A stretch of 22,335 nt of DNA from Oscillospiraceae bacterium (GCA_015063445.1 SVUD01000033.1:1-22335); one strand, 5' to 3'; numbered from the stretch's first letter, positions 1 through 8,236 are shown. The notes: generated by a model from the letters alone, not told the origin. Program-made: numbers and translations.

Positions 1-38
1 CCAAGGATAAGAGAGAGTCTCTTCTTTCTTATCCTTGG
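1..38. repeat. Inverted repeat at the window edge
   Basis: Bases 1-12 (CCAAGGATAAGA) are the exact reverse complement of bases 27-38, and a second perfect pair (AAGAGA at 9-14, TCTCTT at 18-23) nests inside. The right arm encodes the Ser-Tyr-Pro-Trp that begins the conserved repeat domain of the following protein. The left arm therefore looks like a copy of coding sequence folded back on itself. It may be an assembly or amplification artefact at a contig end, or a real hairpin. Confidence 0.6.
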
Positions 39-1772
39 GTAGTATTCAAGGGCGACGGCACCTTCGTTGGCGGCGGAGGAAACTTCACAACTACTATTGC
101 CGATGCATTGGCAGCCGAGGCTGACGGAGATTTTTATATTTATCTTCGCCGCAATTACTCGATGGAAGAGTTCAATAATGGCGCCGGATATACAAGATTT
201 GGAAAACTCAACGGAAGTGTTGTTATAGACCTTAACGGATACACCGTGACTATGGGCAGTGGCGGAATCAAGAACACCGATGCCTTCCTTAAGTTAGAGC
301 CTTACGCCAACGGCTATATAACTAATATAACCGTTAAAAACGGAGAGTTCGAGTTAGGCGCGGATCCGCTCGTAGGATTTGCGGCCGTAAGCGGAAGTTC
401 AAGAACTCCCGAAGCCTATTATGCCATCGGCGAGAATGGCATCAGAAATGATATTACCAACCCTCAGACCTTTAACGTGTTATTTACGGACGTTGTAATA
501 AACGCCGGTGAAGACGCAACGGAAGATGCGGGACTTGGTATTGCTTATTCGAGTCTTGATGCGACAGCAAATGCAAATGTTAAGTTTACAAATTGTGATT
601 TTAACATCACAACGAGCAAAGCAATAAGATTTGGAAGATCTACAGGAAACAGTGGAAAAACTCAGATACTTCCTCAGTATGTAATAGAAGGCGGAACCAT
701 TAACGCAAATAATTCCGCAAATCTCAAATGGACTGAATTCAGCACTACGTCGGATTCCGGTAAGGAGAGTCTTACTTTCGCCAAGCTTGACGGCAAGTAT
801 CCTGTTGTAACCTTGATTGACGGTACTAACGCTCCCGCGAATATTATAATCGGCAAGGACGTTTATACCTTTGTTAAGGCATCTGTAACAGACGGAAAAA
901 CCATATTTGCGCTTCAGCCCAAAGAACTTGCAAACTTCAAGGTTAAGACAAGTGTGACTCTTTATTCCGACTTTGTATATAATGTATACATTCCTGCGTT
1001 CGAGGAGCTTACAGCCTTCACGTTGAACGGAATTTCTTATACAAAGGAAGATATGAAGGCACTAAAAACCACCGTTGTAGACGGTGTGACCTATTATATG
1101 CTTTGTACTAACGTAGCTCCTGCGGAAGCTGCTGATAGCATAGTACTTGCAGCAACACTTACGTACGCCGATGACTATAACGGAAAGTGGACGCTCAACG
1201 TGCTTAATTACGCTAAGAGCGTGATTGATTCTCCGGAATATGATAGCGTTACTAAGACTCTTATGGAAGATGTTCTTTCATATACAAAGGCCGCGTATGT
1301 TTACTTTAACGGAGTAAGCGATAGCATAGTTTCAAACGAGGATCTCGCAAACGCGAAGGCTGCGATTGAGAGTGTTATAGGAGCTGATTACGATGCTGCT
1401 AATGCTCCCATAATGTCCGAAACAGGTGTAAAGCATACAGGCGCGGAGCTTTCAGACGTTACAATCTCTGTCGGTGATAAGCTTTCATTTATATTCTCGG
1501 TAAGCGACGGATATGATGCGAATGATTTTGTATTTACCATGGGCGGAGCAAAGCTTGAAAAGATTGTTGAAGGTAATACTATCACTGTAAGAACGTATGC
1601 TTACGCTGTAAGAAATGAGATAGAATATACTGTTAACGGAACGGATATCTCCGGATCGTATAATCTTAAGAGCTACTATGATGTATCCGATGCTAATGTA
1701 AAGACACTTCTCGAAAGACTATGGAAGTATTCCGAGTCCGCGGAAGCTTATAAGCTTTCTGTTACAGATTAA
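3..1772 (+). CDS. Secreted repeat-domain exoprotein, 5'-truncated
   Basis: The reading frame is open from base 3 to the TAA at 1770-1772, so the true start lies upstream of the window; the TTG at 108 is not a credible start. About the first 300 visible residues form one copy of a repeat domain. It has a YPWVVF..G..VGG opening, a VVIDLNGYTV strand and later an F.NCDF motif, spacing suggestive of a parallel beta-helix. The same domain occurs twice in the 1729-aa protein at 2269. The remaining ~280 residues match that protein's C-terminal module: a beta domain (NVYIP, FTLNG), a helical stretch ending in vLsYtkAAYvYF, and a closing beta domain ending in ySESAEAYK. It is presumably exported, with any signal peptide off the window. 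No LPXTG, dockerin or SLH motif is visible. It is followed after 17 nt by a micropeptide gene. Substrate unknown. Confidence 0.85.
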   Translation, partial: KDKRESLLSYPWVVFKGDGTFVGGGGNFTTTIADALAAEADGDFYIYLRRNYSMEEFNNGAGYTRFGKLNGSVVIDLNGYTVTMGSGGIKNTDAFLKLEPYANGYITNITVKNGEFELGADPLVGFAAVSGSSRTPEAYYAIGENGIRNDITNPQTFNVLFTDVVINAGEDATEDAGLGIAYSSLDATANANVKFTNCDFNITTSKAIRFGRSTGNSGKTQILPQYVIEGGTINANNSANLKWTEFSTTSDSGKESLTFAKLDGKYPVVTLIDGTNAPANIIIGKDVYTFVKASVTDGKTIFALQPKELANFKVKTSVTLYSDFVYNVYIPAFEELTAFTLNGISYTKEDMKALKTTVVDGVTYYMLCTNVAPAEAADSIVLAATLTYADDYNGKWTLNVLNYAKSVIDSPEYDSVTKTLMEDVLSYTKAAYVYFNGVSDSIVSNEDLANAKAAIESVIGADYDAANAPIMSETGVKHTGAELSDVTISVGDKLSFIFSVSDGYDANDFVFTMGGAKLEKIVEGNTITVRTYAYAVRNEIEYTVNGTDISGSYNLKSYYDVSDANVKTLLERLWKYSESAEAYKLSVTD

Positions 1773-1789
1773 TTTAGGAGGTAACGCAA

Positions 1790-1921
1790 ATGAAAAAGTA
1801 TATAGTTCCCGAAATTGAACTTATCAAACTGAAAAATAAAGATATTATTGTTACTTCCCCCGGAACCGAAACTCCTTGGTATGAGGAAAGCGACGGAGTA
1901 TGGGATTTAAGCATTGACTAA
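1790..1921 (+). CDS. 43-aa conserved micropeptide, copy 1
   Basis: This short ORF starts at ATG 1790 behind a near-perfect ribosome-binding site (TTAGGAGGT, 1774-1782), 17 nt after the exoprotein stop, so it is very likely cotranslated. The peptide starts MKKYIVPEIELIKLKNK and continues into a core ending VTSPGTETPWYEESDGVW, then DLSID. It has no signal peptide or membrane segment. A second gene at 7526 encodes the same 21-residue core (residues 18-38 here) with five codon differences, all synonymous, while the N-terminal half is only about half identical. That pattern indicates selection on the peptide. Small proteins with a K-x-Y-x-x-P-E-I-E start and an acidic, aromatic tail are common hypotheticals in gut Clostridia as far as I recall, but I know of no assigned function. 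Precursor peptide, signal, or exoprotein partner are all open. Confidence 0.8.
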   Translation: MKKYIVPEIELIKLKNKDIIVTSPGTETPWYEESDGVWDLSID

Positions 1922-2138
1922 AATCAATGTGTTTCTTAAACTTTTCGTGCGTTGTGAGTTGTGCACTTACAAGCCCGGCTCACTTGCAAGTTTGATACCT
2001 TTTTTGAAGAGCGACTGTTAACATTTTGATTTTTACTTGAAACTTTTGATACCGGAAAGTTGACAATGCAGTGGACGTTGGCATACCTACTAAGATAAAG
2101 TATGCGTTGCATTAAGATGTTTTGGTCGCCTTAAGCAG
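1922..2138 (+). other. Non-coding stretch with direct repeat and hairpin
   Basis: No ORF of note lies between the micropeptide and the terminator at 2139. The stretch holds an imperfect direct repeat (ACTTGCAAGTTTGATACC at 1982-1999 and a 19-nt variant at 2035-2053). It also has a bulged hairpin: AATGCA (2065-2070) pairs with TGCATT (2108-2113), and GCATAC (2081-2086) with GTATGC (2100-2105). A TTGACA hexamer sits at 2060-2065, but the -10 position (ATACCT, 2083-2088) is poor. It may be the structured 3' end of the upstream transcript or a small RNA; I cannot choose. Confidence 0.4.
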
Positions 2139-2176
2139 AAAAGCGATTTCGGTTTAATACCCGAAGTCGCTTTTTT
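2139..2176 (+). terminator. Rho-independent terminator after micropeptide 1
   Basis: AAAAGCGATTTCGG (2139-2152) pairs with CCGAAGTCGCTTTT (2161-2174) with one G-U pair, an 8-nt loop and a six-base T run ending at 2176. It ends the first exoprotein/micropeptide transcript and separates it from the gene at 2269. Confidence 0.9.
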
Positions 2177-2214
2177 GTAAAAAATCGCAAGTATTGTCTG
2201 ATTTTTATTAAAAT

Positions 2215-2245
2215 TTGTCTTGCGAAGCTTAATGCTCGGTATAAA
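2215..2245 (+). promoter_or_regulatory. Possible promoter of the 1729-aa exoprotein
   Basis: TTGTCT (2215-2220) and TATAAA (2240-2245) lie between the upstream terminator and the start codon with a 19-nt spacer, longer than ideal. The terminator at 2139-2176 implies that some promoter must lie near here. The ribosome-binding site AGGAG at 2258-2262 is well placed for the ATG at 2269. Confidence 0.35.
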
Positions 2246-2268
2246 AATTTAAAAAATAGGAGAAGAAA

Positions 2269-5200
2269 ATGGAAAAATTAAAACGAAACAGAAAGATGTT
2301 GGTATCGCTTGCCTTGGTGTTGTGCATTATCGCGAGTTTTATTGCCGTAACGGGTATATCTGCCGACGCAAGCGTGGATGATGGAAAAAGCTTTTCTTCC
2401 ACTGAGTACTATCAGATGACTAATGCGATACCAACCTTCAGCTCATATACCTTTGAAGCGGAATTTCATATTCCAAGCGATTTTGCGGACGGTAGTAGGG
2501 CATTCAACTTTATAGGTAACTGGGCAAATAGCGGAAGAGATGGAAACGAGTGGAATATAGAGCTTCATAAGTACGGAAGCGTAAGACTTATGCATACTAC
2601 TTTTGGTTCTGTGTACTTTGGTAGCAATACGTCCGAAAACGATGGCACTCCAACAGATATGCGAATCTATATGACCGACGCTGATGGAAATCCAAAGTTT
2701 GTAAAAATGGTTATAACCGTCGATACGGTAAACGGAAATGCTTATCTCTACGTAGATGGCAATCAGGTCGGAGCTGTTACAAATGACAGTAAGCTGAAGG
2801 GGGCTACCTATAAGGCGAGCACGGCATATCCCACGCATCGTATAGGCTTCGATTACCGTACCGATACGAGCGCTTATTTTAAAGGTTCGATAAAGAATAT
2901 TGCCATGTATAGCGATATTCGTACCGCGGAGGAAATATCTGACTATACAAATTCAACTGTATATGCAAAGGATTCATCCGATGAAAACCTTATGTTTGCG
3001 TACGATCTTACAAAAGAGGAAAACGGTCTTCTCAGAGATTTATCCGCGAACAGAAACAATGCAACTTCTCCGAGCTATGTAGCAACAGATGGGGGAAGAG
3101 CCTTTGACGTTGAGGATGCTCTTTTTATGGTAAAGCCATTTGAAAAGATGCCAAGAACTTACGAGGCATGGGTATATCCGCCAACAACAAACTCCAGAAA
3201 CGGAGTTATTCTTGGTAACTATAGGTCTGTTAATAGAACTACGGTCAACTTTGAATTATATGCTTCGGGTAAACCATCCATATACATAGAGACCGAAAAC
3301 GGCGATTTAATGGAAACCAAATTCAATTACAACGTGAATAGAAACGCATGGGCTCACGTGGTTATTACGCATGAAACGCTTGAAACCGGAGGAGCAAGAT
3401 TTACTCTTTATGTTGACGGTGTTAAGCAGGATTCCTTTGATACTGCGCTTTCATACGAATTTGATCCTGAATTTACAGGATCGATGTCGCTCGGACGTGA
3501 CTCACGAACAGACAACACCCAATATTTCAAGGGAAGAATAAAGGATGTTGCCGTTTATTCCGACGTGCTTACAGAGGAGCAGATCAAAAATTCGTATTAT
3601 AACGGCGTAAATAATGAAGAAAAAAGTCTGATGCTTCACTATGAGCTTGACGGTACCGATGGAGCAACCGAGATTCGTGACAGTACGGGAAACGGTTATG
3701 ATCTTCGCCACCCCTTTTACCAAAACGAGAAGCCCCTTACGCTTGGTAAGGATTATGCGTATTCAATGGCTGTAGTCGGCGATACTCAAAAGATAATATA
3801 CGACGATGCCTATGAGGGAACAAGTTATATATCGTATATATATGATTGGCTTGTTGCTAACAAGGAGAAGAAGAACATTCAGTTTGTTATGGGACTGGGT
3901 GATATTACAGATAAGGATGGTAAAGATCAAACGGCAGATGACGGTGTTGATCAGACTGACATTGAATGGCAAATAGCGCTCAGGGAACTCAATAAGCTTT
4001 ATGCGGCAGGACTTGATTATTCAATAGTTCAGGGTAATCATGAAACTGTAGAAAATCTTGACCGGTTCTTTGAGGGAAACCCCAACTTCACAGAGGCTGA
4101 TATTGGATATTACAGCGGAACGAGTCTTGGTAATTATTATATACGGTTTAATGCAGGTGAAAACAAATATATGGTTGTATGTCTCCAATACGGACCAAAC
4201 AATGCCATGCTTGATTGGGCAGGCGACGTTATTGAAGCCAATCACGATCGTCAGGTAATTATAACCACGCACGCATATATGTATAAGGATGAGACAACGA
4301 TAACCATAAATGACTCTACTCCCCCAAGAACTCCAACGGAAACCAAGGATCCTGATAGTGACACTTATGAAAATAACGGTGACCAAATATGGACCAAGCT
4401 TGCTTCACAGTATGAGAACGTTATAATGGTGATTTCAGGACACGATCCGAGCGCGAACATTGTCAGATCTCAGGAGGTCGGCGTTAACGGAAACGTAGTT
4501 ATGCAGATGCTCGTCGATTTTCAGTCTATAGACTTGCGATATGCGAATGAAACGGGTATGGTTGCTATCCTGTACTTTACTGAGGATGGAAAAACCGTTC
4601 ACGTTGAGTATATATCCACTTACTACACAACCGAAGCTCAGAAGACTGATCCTGATGCTCTTGACAGAATTTTCATTTCACATCTTAATCAGTTTAGCTT
4701 TGCTGTAGGTGAAAAGGTTGAGACTAAGAGTGCTGAGGTTGAAATATGCGGAGAGGGAGGATTTATCATTGATGCGAGGTATTCTAACGAGATAACCTAT
4801 CCGTTTGTTGTATTCAGAAGTGATAAATCATTTATTGGCGGATACGGAGATCTTGGAGAGGCAACTCAAGCCGCCAAGAAAGCAGGTACGGGCTACGATT
4901 ACTTTATCCTTATGCGCCGTGACGCAGAACAGAACACGCTCTCTAAAGGCCTCGGTTCGATGACGGGAAGTATCACCATTGATCTTGGAGGAAATACTCT
5001 TCATAAAACTGCGGTAGGATACGTGTTCGATATTTATGTAAATGAAAATGCCGATGCCGTGACAAATTCAAACGGAATAGATGAAAGAGGCACCTTTACC
5101 ATTAAAAACGGAAGCATAATTTCATATGACAAATCGCATCCGATAGCTTGTATCAATTACGGTGAACTGCTCGCAAAATCCTTTAGCTTGTCATTTATAT

Positions 5201-7458
5201 TCGATAACGTAACATTTATAGATAAGGTTGGCAAGTCCAATATACTTGATACGTGGGAAAACGGATATGCAAGCTTGTCAGGTGATCTTCACGCTGATGT
5301 AGATGTTAAGTTTGTTGATTGCACGTTTGACTATGCGCAATCCGTTGAAAATACCAAAATGATATATCTTACGAATTCCTCGGGATACGATAGAGTTATA
5401 TATGACGTTGAAATAGCAGGCGGTAAAATATTATCAAACGGGGAAATCTACTTCTCATCATTCGTTTCAAAGAATAATGATACTAACGGTAGAGCCGATA
5501 AGGTTACGTTCATTAAGGGAAGTAATGGAAAATATCTTGAGCAGATACTTCCCGAAGGTATAGCTCCGGACATTTTTGGCGATTCATGGAAGAGCAGCGA
5601 CGGAAAAGAGTTTTATTATAAAAAGACCTCGTCATCCGCCGGATACAGCATATACGATTTAACAGAGGGCAACATTTTTGATCATATAGATACTTCAAAC
5701 GTTACTCCATACGGAATTATTCCGACCGAATATTTGAATTCCTTGGATTATCCGATAATTCTCTTTATGAATGGTGAATTTATAGGCGCTTTCAATGATT
5801 TTTGCGGTTCGGCGGGAGCGCTTGTAGAGGCAAAGGGTCTCCTTGACGGTAATCCTGAGAGCGAAAAAGGAGGTACGGTTCAAATATACCTCAGAGGTGA
5901 CGCTGTATCAACTGACAGATATTCCAACGTAGGTCAGATTCTCGGTACTGTAATTGTAGACCTTAACGGTCATACTATCACGCAGACGTATGATAGCAAC
6001 CCATTTCTCTTTACTCTTGCAAAGAATTACAAGGGATACGATGATGCAAACTTCAAAATCTTTAACGGAAACATAATTCTCAAGACGCAATTTATGATTT
6101 TTGGAGCATACGGAGCTACCTATATGGATGAAGGGAAATTCAAGACCTTTAACGTTGAATGTGAAAATGTAAACTTCTCTTACTCCTCCGCGAATGAGGC
6201 AACCGAATTTCTCGGTAGCTTCATAGACGGAACAAAGGTCTATAATATGGATGTACAGTATAACGTATCATTCAAAAACTGTGTGTTTGACTTTACAAAT
6301 GCTCCGAATATTAAAACGCTCATGAACGCAAATGATGGAAAAATTGCTTCAACAGACGGAACTGTAGCGAGCAACGCCATTGTGGATGTTGTTGTTGATG
6401 GTGGTGAAATCATTGCCTCAAAGTCCGATTTATCGCTTTATCTTGTTAATTCAAGCGGTGAACTCGAAAACGGTTCTTCGGTAGTGTTTACGAAAAGCGA
6501 GAACGGTAACTATACGTCATTTACTTTGACCGATGATAATATAGCTCCTTCAACCTCAGCTAATGATGGAAAACTTGTATTCGTAAAGGTTAATGAAACC
6601 AAAGATGCCATAACGTATAGACTCCGTCCCGTTGAAGTCGCAAACGTTGACTACGCTCCCAAGATGAGCATCACTCTCGATGATCAGCTCGTTATGAACG
6701 TATATATCCCCGTGAATTATACACAAAAGTTTACATTTAACGGTGAAACATACGAAGACCTTAACGCTATTGCGGATAAGAAGGTAATCCTTGACGGCAA
6801 GGAATACTATCACTTCACAGCAGCTCTCGGCTCTGCTGAGGCTGCAAAGGACGTAAAGCTTGTATCCACCGTTACTCTCGGAGAAACAAGCGCTAACGCA
6901 ACCTTCACTATGTCTATTCCCAAGTACGTAGCAAAGGTGCTTAATAACACCGAGTCAACAGAGATTGAAAAGAAACTCGTTAAGGACGTTCTTGCATACG
7001 TTCAGGCGGCATACAACTACTTCACAGAGTTTAACTCTGCGGAAGAGATCGCAAGAGTAAACGCTCTTGCAGATACGATTCTCGCAATCGGCGGCGAGTA
7101 TAACGGCGAGCCCACCTTGACAGGTGAGACGGTAACCGTAGCTCCCGTAACTGCGGTAACGCTTAACCTCGACGCAAAGCCCGCTATCCGCTTCTATGTA
7201 ACCGATACGACGATAGAGTTCTACGCTAACGGCAAAAAGCTTGATACCGTAACGGGTACGGATGCAAACGGAACGTACGTTGAGCTTGACGTATACGCAT
7301 ATGTGCTTGCGGCAACTATAACCTACGGTGAAGGCGGAAGCTACCATATTTCAGACTTCCTCGCAAAATCCGCAGGCGAAAGCCATGAAAATCTCGTATC
7401 CTGCTTCGTTAAGTACGTAGAGAGCGCAGCCGATTACCGTGAATCAGTTATCAACTGA
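2269..7458 (+). CDS. Secreted LamG / metallophosphoesterase / repeat exoprotein
   Basis: This 1729-aa exported protein has a clear signal peptide (basic start, hydrophobic core about residues 10-29, likely cleavage near SADA). Two LamG/concanavalin-like domains follow (about 55-225 and 280-440), each with the LYVDG...G..........YFKG.IK...YSD pattern. A calcineurin-like phosphoesterase spans about 498-790: GDTQ (D505), GDITD (D545, D548), GNHE (589-592), THAY (H668), SGHD (723-726). The first motif has Gln in place of the usual His and the last reads GHD rather than GHxH, so the metal site is slightly non-standard. Two copies of the beta-helix-like repeat follow (about 844-1130 and 1161-1440), then a C-terminal module (about 1455-1729) shared with the protein at 3-1772. 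LamG domains suggest glycan binding. The phosphoester substrate is unknown. No cell-wall anchor motif is visible. The gene is followed by a heptamer repeat and a second micropeptide gene. Confidence 0.9.
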   Translation: MEKLKRNRKMLVSLALVLCIIASFIAVTGISADASVDDGKSFSSTEYYQMTNAIPTFSSYTFEAEFHIPSDFADGSRAFNFIGNWANSGRDGNEWNIELHKYGSVRLMHTTFGSVYFGSNTSENDGTPTDMRIYMTDADGNPKFVKMVITVDTVNGNAYLYVDGNQVGAVTNDSKLKGATYKASTAYPTHRIGFDYRTDTSAYFKGSIKNIAMYSDIRTAEEISDYTNSTVYAKDSSDENLMFAYDLTKEENGLLRDLSANRNNATSPSYVATDGGRAFDVEDALFMVKPFEKMPRTYEAWVYPPTTNSRNGVILGNYRSVNRTTVNFELYASGKPSIYIETENGDLMETKFNYNVNRNAWAHVVITHETLETGGARFTLYVDGVKQDSFDTALSYEFDPEFTGSMSLGRDSRTDNTQYFKGRIKDVAVYSDVLTEEQIKNSYYNGVNNEEKSLMLHYELDGTDGATEIRDSTGNGYDLRHPFYQNEKPLTLGKDYAYSMAVVGDTQKIIYDDAYEGTSYISYIYDWLVANKEKKNIQFVMGLGDITDKDGKDQTADDGVDQTDIEWQIALRELNKLYAAGLDYSIVQGNHETVENLDRFFEGNPNFTEADIGYYSGTSLGNYYIRFNAGENKYMVVCLQYGPNNAMLDWAGDVIEANHDRQVIITTHAYMYKDETTITINDSTPPRTPTETKDPDSDTYENNGDQIWTKLASQYENVIMVISGHDPSANIVRSQEVGVNGNVVMQMLVDFQSIDLRYANETGMVAILYFTEDGKTVHVEYISTYYTTEAQKTDPDALDRIFISHLNQFSFAVGEKVETKSAEVEICGEGGFIIDARYSNEITYPFVVFRSDKSFIGGYGDLGEATQAAKKAGTGYDYFILMRRDAEQNTLSKGLGSMTGSITIDLGGNTLHKTAVGYVFDIYVNENADAVTNSNGIDERGTFTIKNGSIISYDKSHPIACINYGELLAKSFSLSFIFDNVTFIDKVGKSNILDTWENGYASLSGDLHADVDVKFVDCTFDYAQSVENTKMIYLTNSSGYDRVIYDVEIAGGKILSNGEIYFSSFVSKNNDTNGRADKVTFIKGSNGKYLEQILPEGIAPDIFGDSWKSSDGKEFYYKKTSSSAGYSIYDLTEGNIFDHIDTSNVTPYGIIPTEYLNSLDYPIILFMNGEFIGAFNDFCGSAGALVEAKGLLDGNPESEKGGTVQIYLRGDAVSTDRYSNVGQILGTVIVDLNGHTITQTYDSNPFLFTLAKNYKGYDDANFKIFNGNIILKTQFMIFGAYGATYMDEGKFKTFNVECENVNFSYSSANEATEFLGSFIDGTKVYNMDVQYNVSFKNCVFDFTNAPNIKTLMNANDGKIASTDGTVASNAIVDVVVDGGEIIASKSDLSLYLVNSSGELENGSSVVFTKSENGNYTSFTLTDDNIAPSTSANDGKLVFVKVNETKDAITYRLRPVEVANVDYAPKMSITLDDQLVMNVYIPVNYTQKFTFNGETYEDLNAIADKKVILDGKEYYHFTAALGSAEAAKDVKLVSTVTLGETSANATFTMSIPKYVAKVLNNTESTEIEKKLVKDVLAYVQAAYNYFTEFNSAEEIARVNALADTILAIGGEYNGEPTLTGETVTVAPVTAVTLNLDAKPAIRFYVTDTTIEFYANGKKLDTVTGTDANGTYVELDVYAYVLAATITYGEGGSYHISDFLAKSAGESHENLVSCFVKYVESAADYRESVIN

Positions 7459-7466
7459 TTAAATTA

Positions 7467-7494
7467 GGAATTCGGAATTCGGAATTCGGAATTT
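7467..7494. repeat. Heptamer tandem repeat, GGAATTC x4
   Basis: Three exact GGAATTC units and a fourth GGAATTT lie 8 nt after the exoprotein stop codon. The first gene pair has no such insert; there the stop-to-start gap is only 17 nt. Heptamer repeats of this style are known as intergenic short tandem repeats in several bacteria. Confidence 0.9.
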
Positions 7495-7523
7495 AAATCA
7501 AATGCGGAATTGGAGGTTTGATT

Positions 7524-7551
7524 AAATGCAAAATGCAAAATGCAAAGTGCA
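7524..7551. repeat. Heptamer tandem repeat, AAATGCA x4
   Basis: Three exact AAATGCA units are followed by AAGTGCA. The repeat supplies the start codon and the first codons of micropeptide 2 (MQNAKCKVQ), which copy 1 lacks. A 7-nt unit shifts frame with every copy, so changes in copy number would alter or abolish this start. Confidence 0.9.
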
Positions 7552-7696
7552 GAAGAAAATAAAAAAATATGTTAACCCTGAAATTGAGGTTGTGGAAGTT
7601 AAGACCTCGGATATTATTGTTACCTCACCGGGTACCGAAACTCCTTGGTACGAGGAAAGCGACGGAGTATGGGAAATGGGCACGGGCATAAATTAA
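7526..7696 (+). CDS. 56-aa conserved micropeptide, copy 2
   Basis: The ORF begins at ATG 7526 behind GGAGG (7512-7516, 9 nt away), the only start with a good ribosome-binding site. The first nine residues come from the heptamer repeat. From KKYVNPEIEVVEVK onward it aligns with the 43-aa peptide at 1790. Residues 29-49 are identical to that peptide's core (ending VTSPGTETPWYEESDGVW), and only the tail EMGTGIN differs. Like copy 1 it sits directly after a large exoprotein gene of the same family, here 67 nt downstream, and is followed by a terminator. No transmembrane or signal sequence is visible, and function is unknown. Repeated pairing with exoproteins suggests a role in their secretion, maturation or regulation, or co-expression as an independent peptide. 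Confidence 0.78.
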   Translation: MQNAKCKVQKKIKKYVNPEIEVVEVKTSDIIVTSPGTETPWYEESDGVWEMGTGIN

Positions 7697-7717
7697 CAAG
7701 TGAATTTATGCGGTGAA

Positions 7718-7806
7718 ATCCACCTGCGGTGGAATAAATCTCAGGAAGAGATGAAATCCGACAAGGTCGGATGAAATCCTACGAGGTCACATCGACCTCG
7801 TAGGAA
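7718..7806. repeat. Array of four small hairpins joined by GAA
   Basis: The hairpins are TCCACC/GGTGGA (7719-7733), ATCTC/GAGAT (7738-7752), ATCCGAC/GTCGGAT (7756-7772) and TCCTACGAGGT/ACCTCGTAGGA (7777-7805). Hairpins 2, 3 and 4 are joined by GAA, giving the recurring junction GATGAAATC; stem sequences differ but stay self-complementary. A related array lies at 22025-22196. It falls between the micropeptide stop and the terminator, so it would be in the 3' UTR. Confidence 0.85.
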
Positions 7807-7810
7807 TATA

Positions 7811-7855
7811 AAAAGGTGGAGATGCTGAGTTTAAATCAGCGTCTTCACCTTTTTT
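7811..7855 (+). terminator. Rho-independent terminator after micropeptide 2
   Basis: AAAAGGTGGAGATGCTGA (7811-7828) pairs with TCAGCGTCTTCACCTTTT (7836-7853), with only G-U or single mismatches, followed by T residues to 7855. It ends the exoprotein/micropeptide transcript. Confidence 0.92.
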
Positions 7856-8199
7856 GTCTTATAGATACGCGTATCATATTAGCCTTTGTTTTATAGAATT
7901 GCAGATCAACGATAAATACGATAAATATTAGTAGAAGATAGTGTTATATACTAATAGAATATAGTAAAACGTATATTGATATAATAGTAGCAGTCTATAA
8001 AGCACTGCATTAAAAGAGAAATACGTAAGCCGGCGGTGTAATAAAAATAGGCGAAATCTCAGGAAAACACCCGAGCTTTCGCCGCACAACACATACAGTA
8101 TATCATATTTTTTTCCGTTTGTAAATAGTTTTCTGTGAAAGTTTTATATTTTCTACCTATTAAACAAAAAAATATTGTGAAGTTTTGACAATTTGCCAA
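7856..8199. other. AT-rich spacer with one hairpin, no gene seen
   Basis: I see no credible ORF. The stretch contains a 12-bp palindrome GATACGCGTATC (7864-7875). It also has a hairpin, GGCGAAATCTC (8050-8060) with GAGCTTTCGCC (8073-8083), one mismatch. On the minus strand this hairpin is followed by a T-rich run, as in a minus-strand terminator, but no minus-strand gene ends nearby. Confidence 0.5.
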
Positions 8200-8229
8200 T
8201 TGAAAAAAGCATTTTAAGTATGATATACT
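8200..8229 (+). promoter_or_regulatory. Promoter of the repeat-array transcript
   Basis: TTGAAA (8200-8205) and TATACT (8224-8229) are separated by 18 nt, a good sigma-A promoter. A TTGACA at 8185-8190 lies further upstream. Predicted transcription starts near 8236, exactly where the tandem repeat array begins, and no conventional gene follows on this strand. Confidence 0.7.
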
Positions 8230-8236
8230 ATAGACA

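Noticed and set aside
2139..2268. Riboswitch upstream of the large exoprotein
   Set aside because: No known aptamer motif is visible, and the terminator is explained by the upstream transcript.
8050..8083. Minus-strand terminator
   Set aside because: The hairpin and T-rich tail fit, but no minus-strand gene ends here, so it is only mentioned within the spacer entry.
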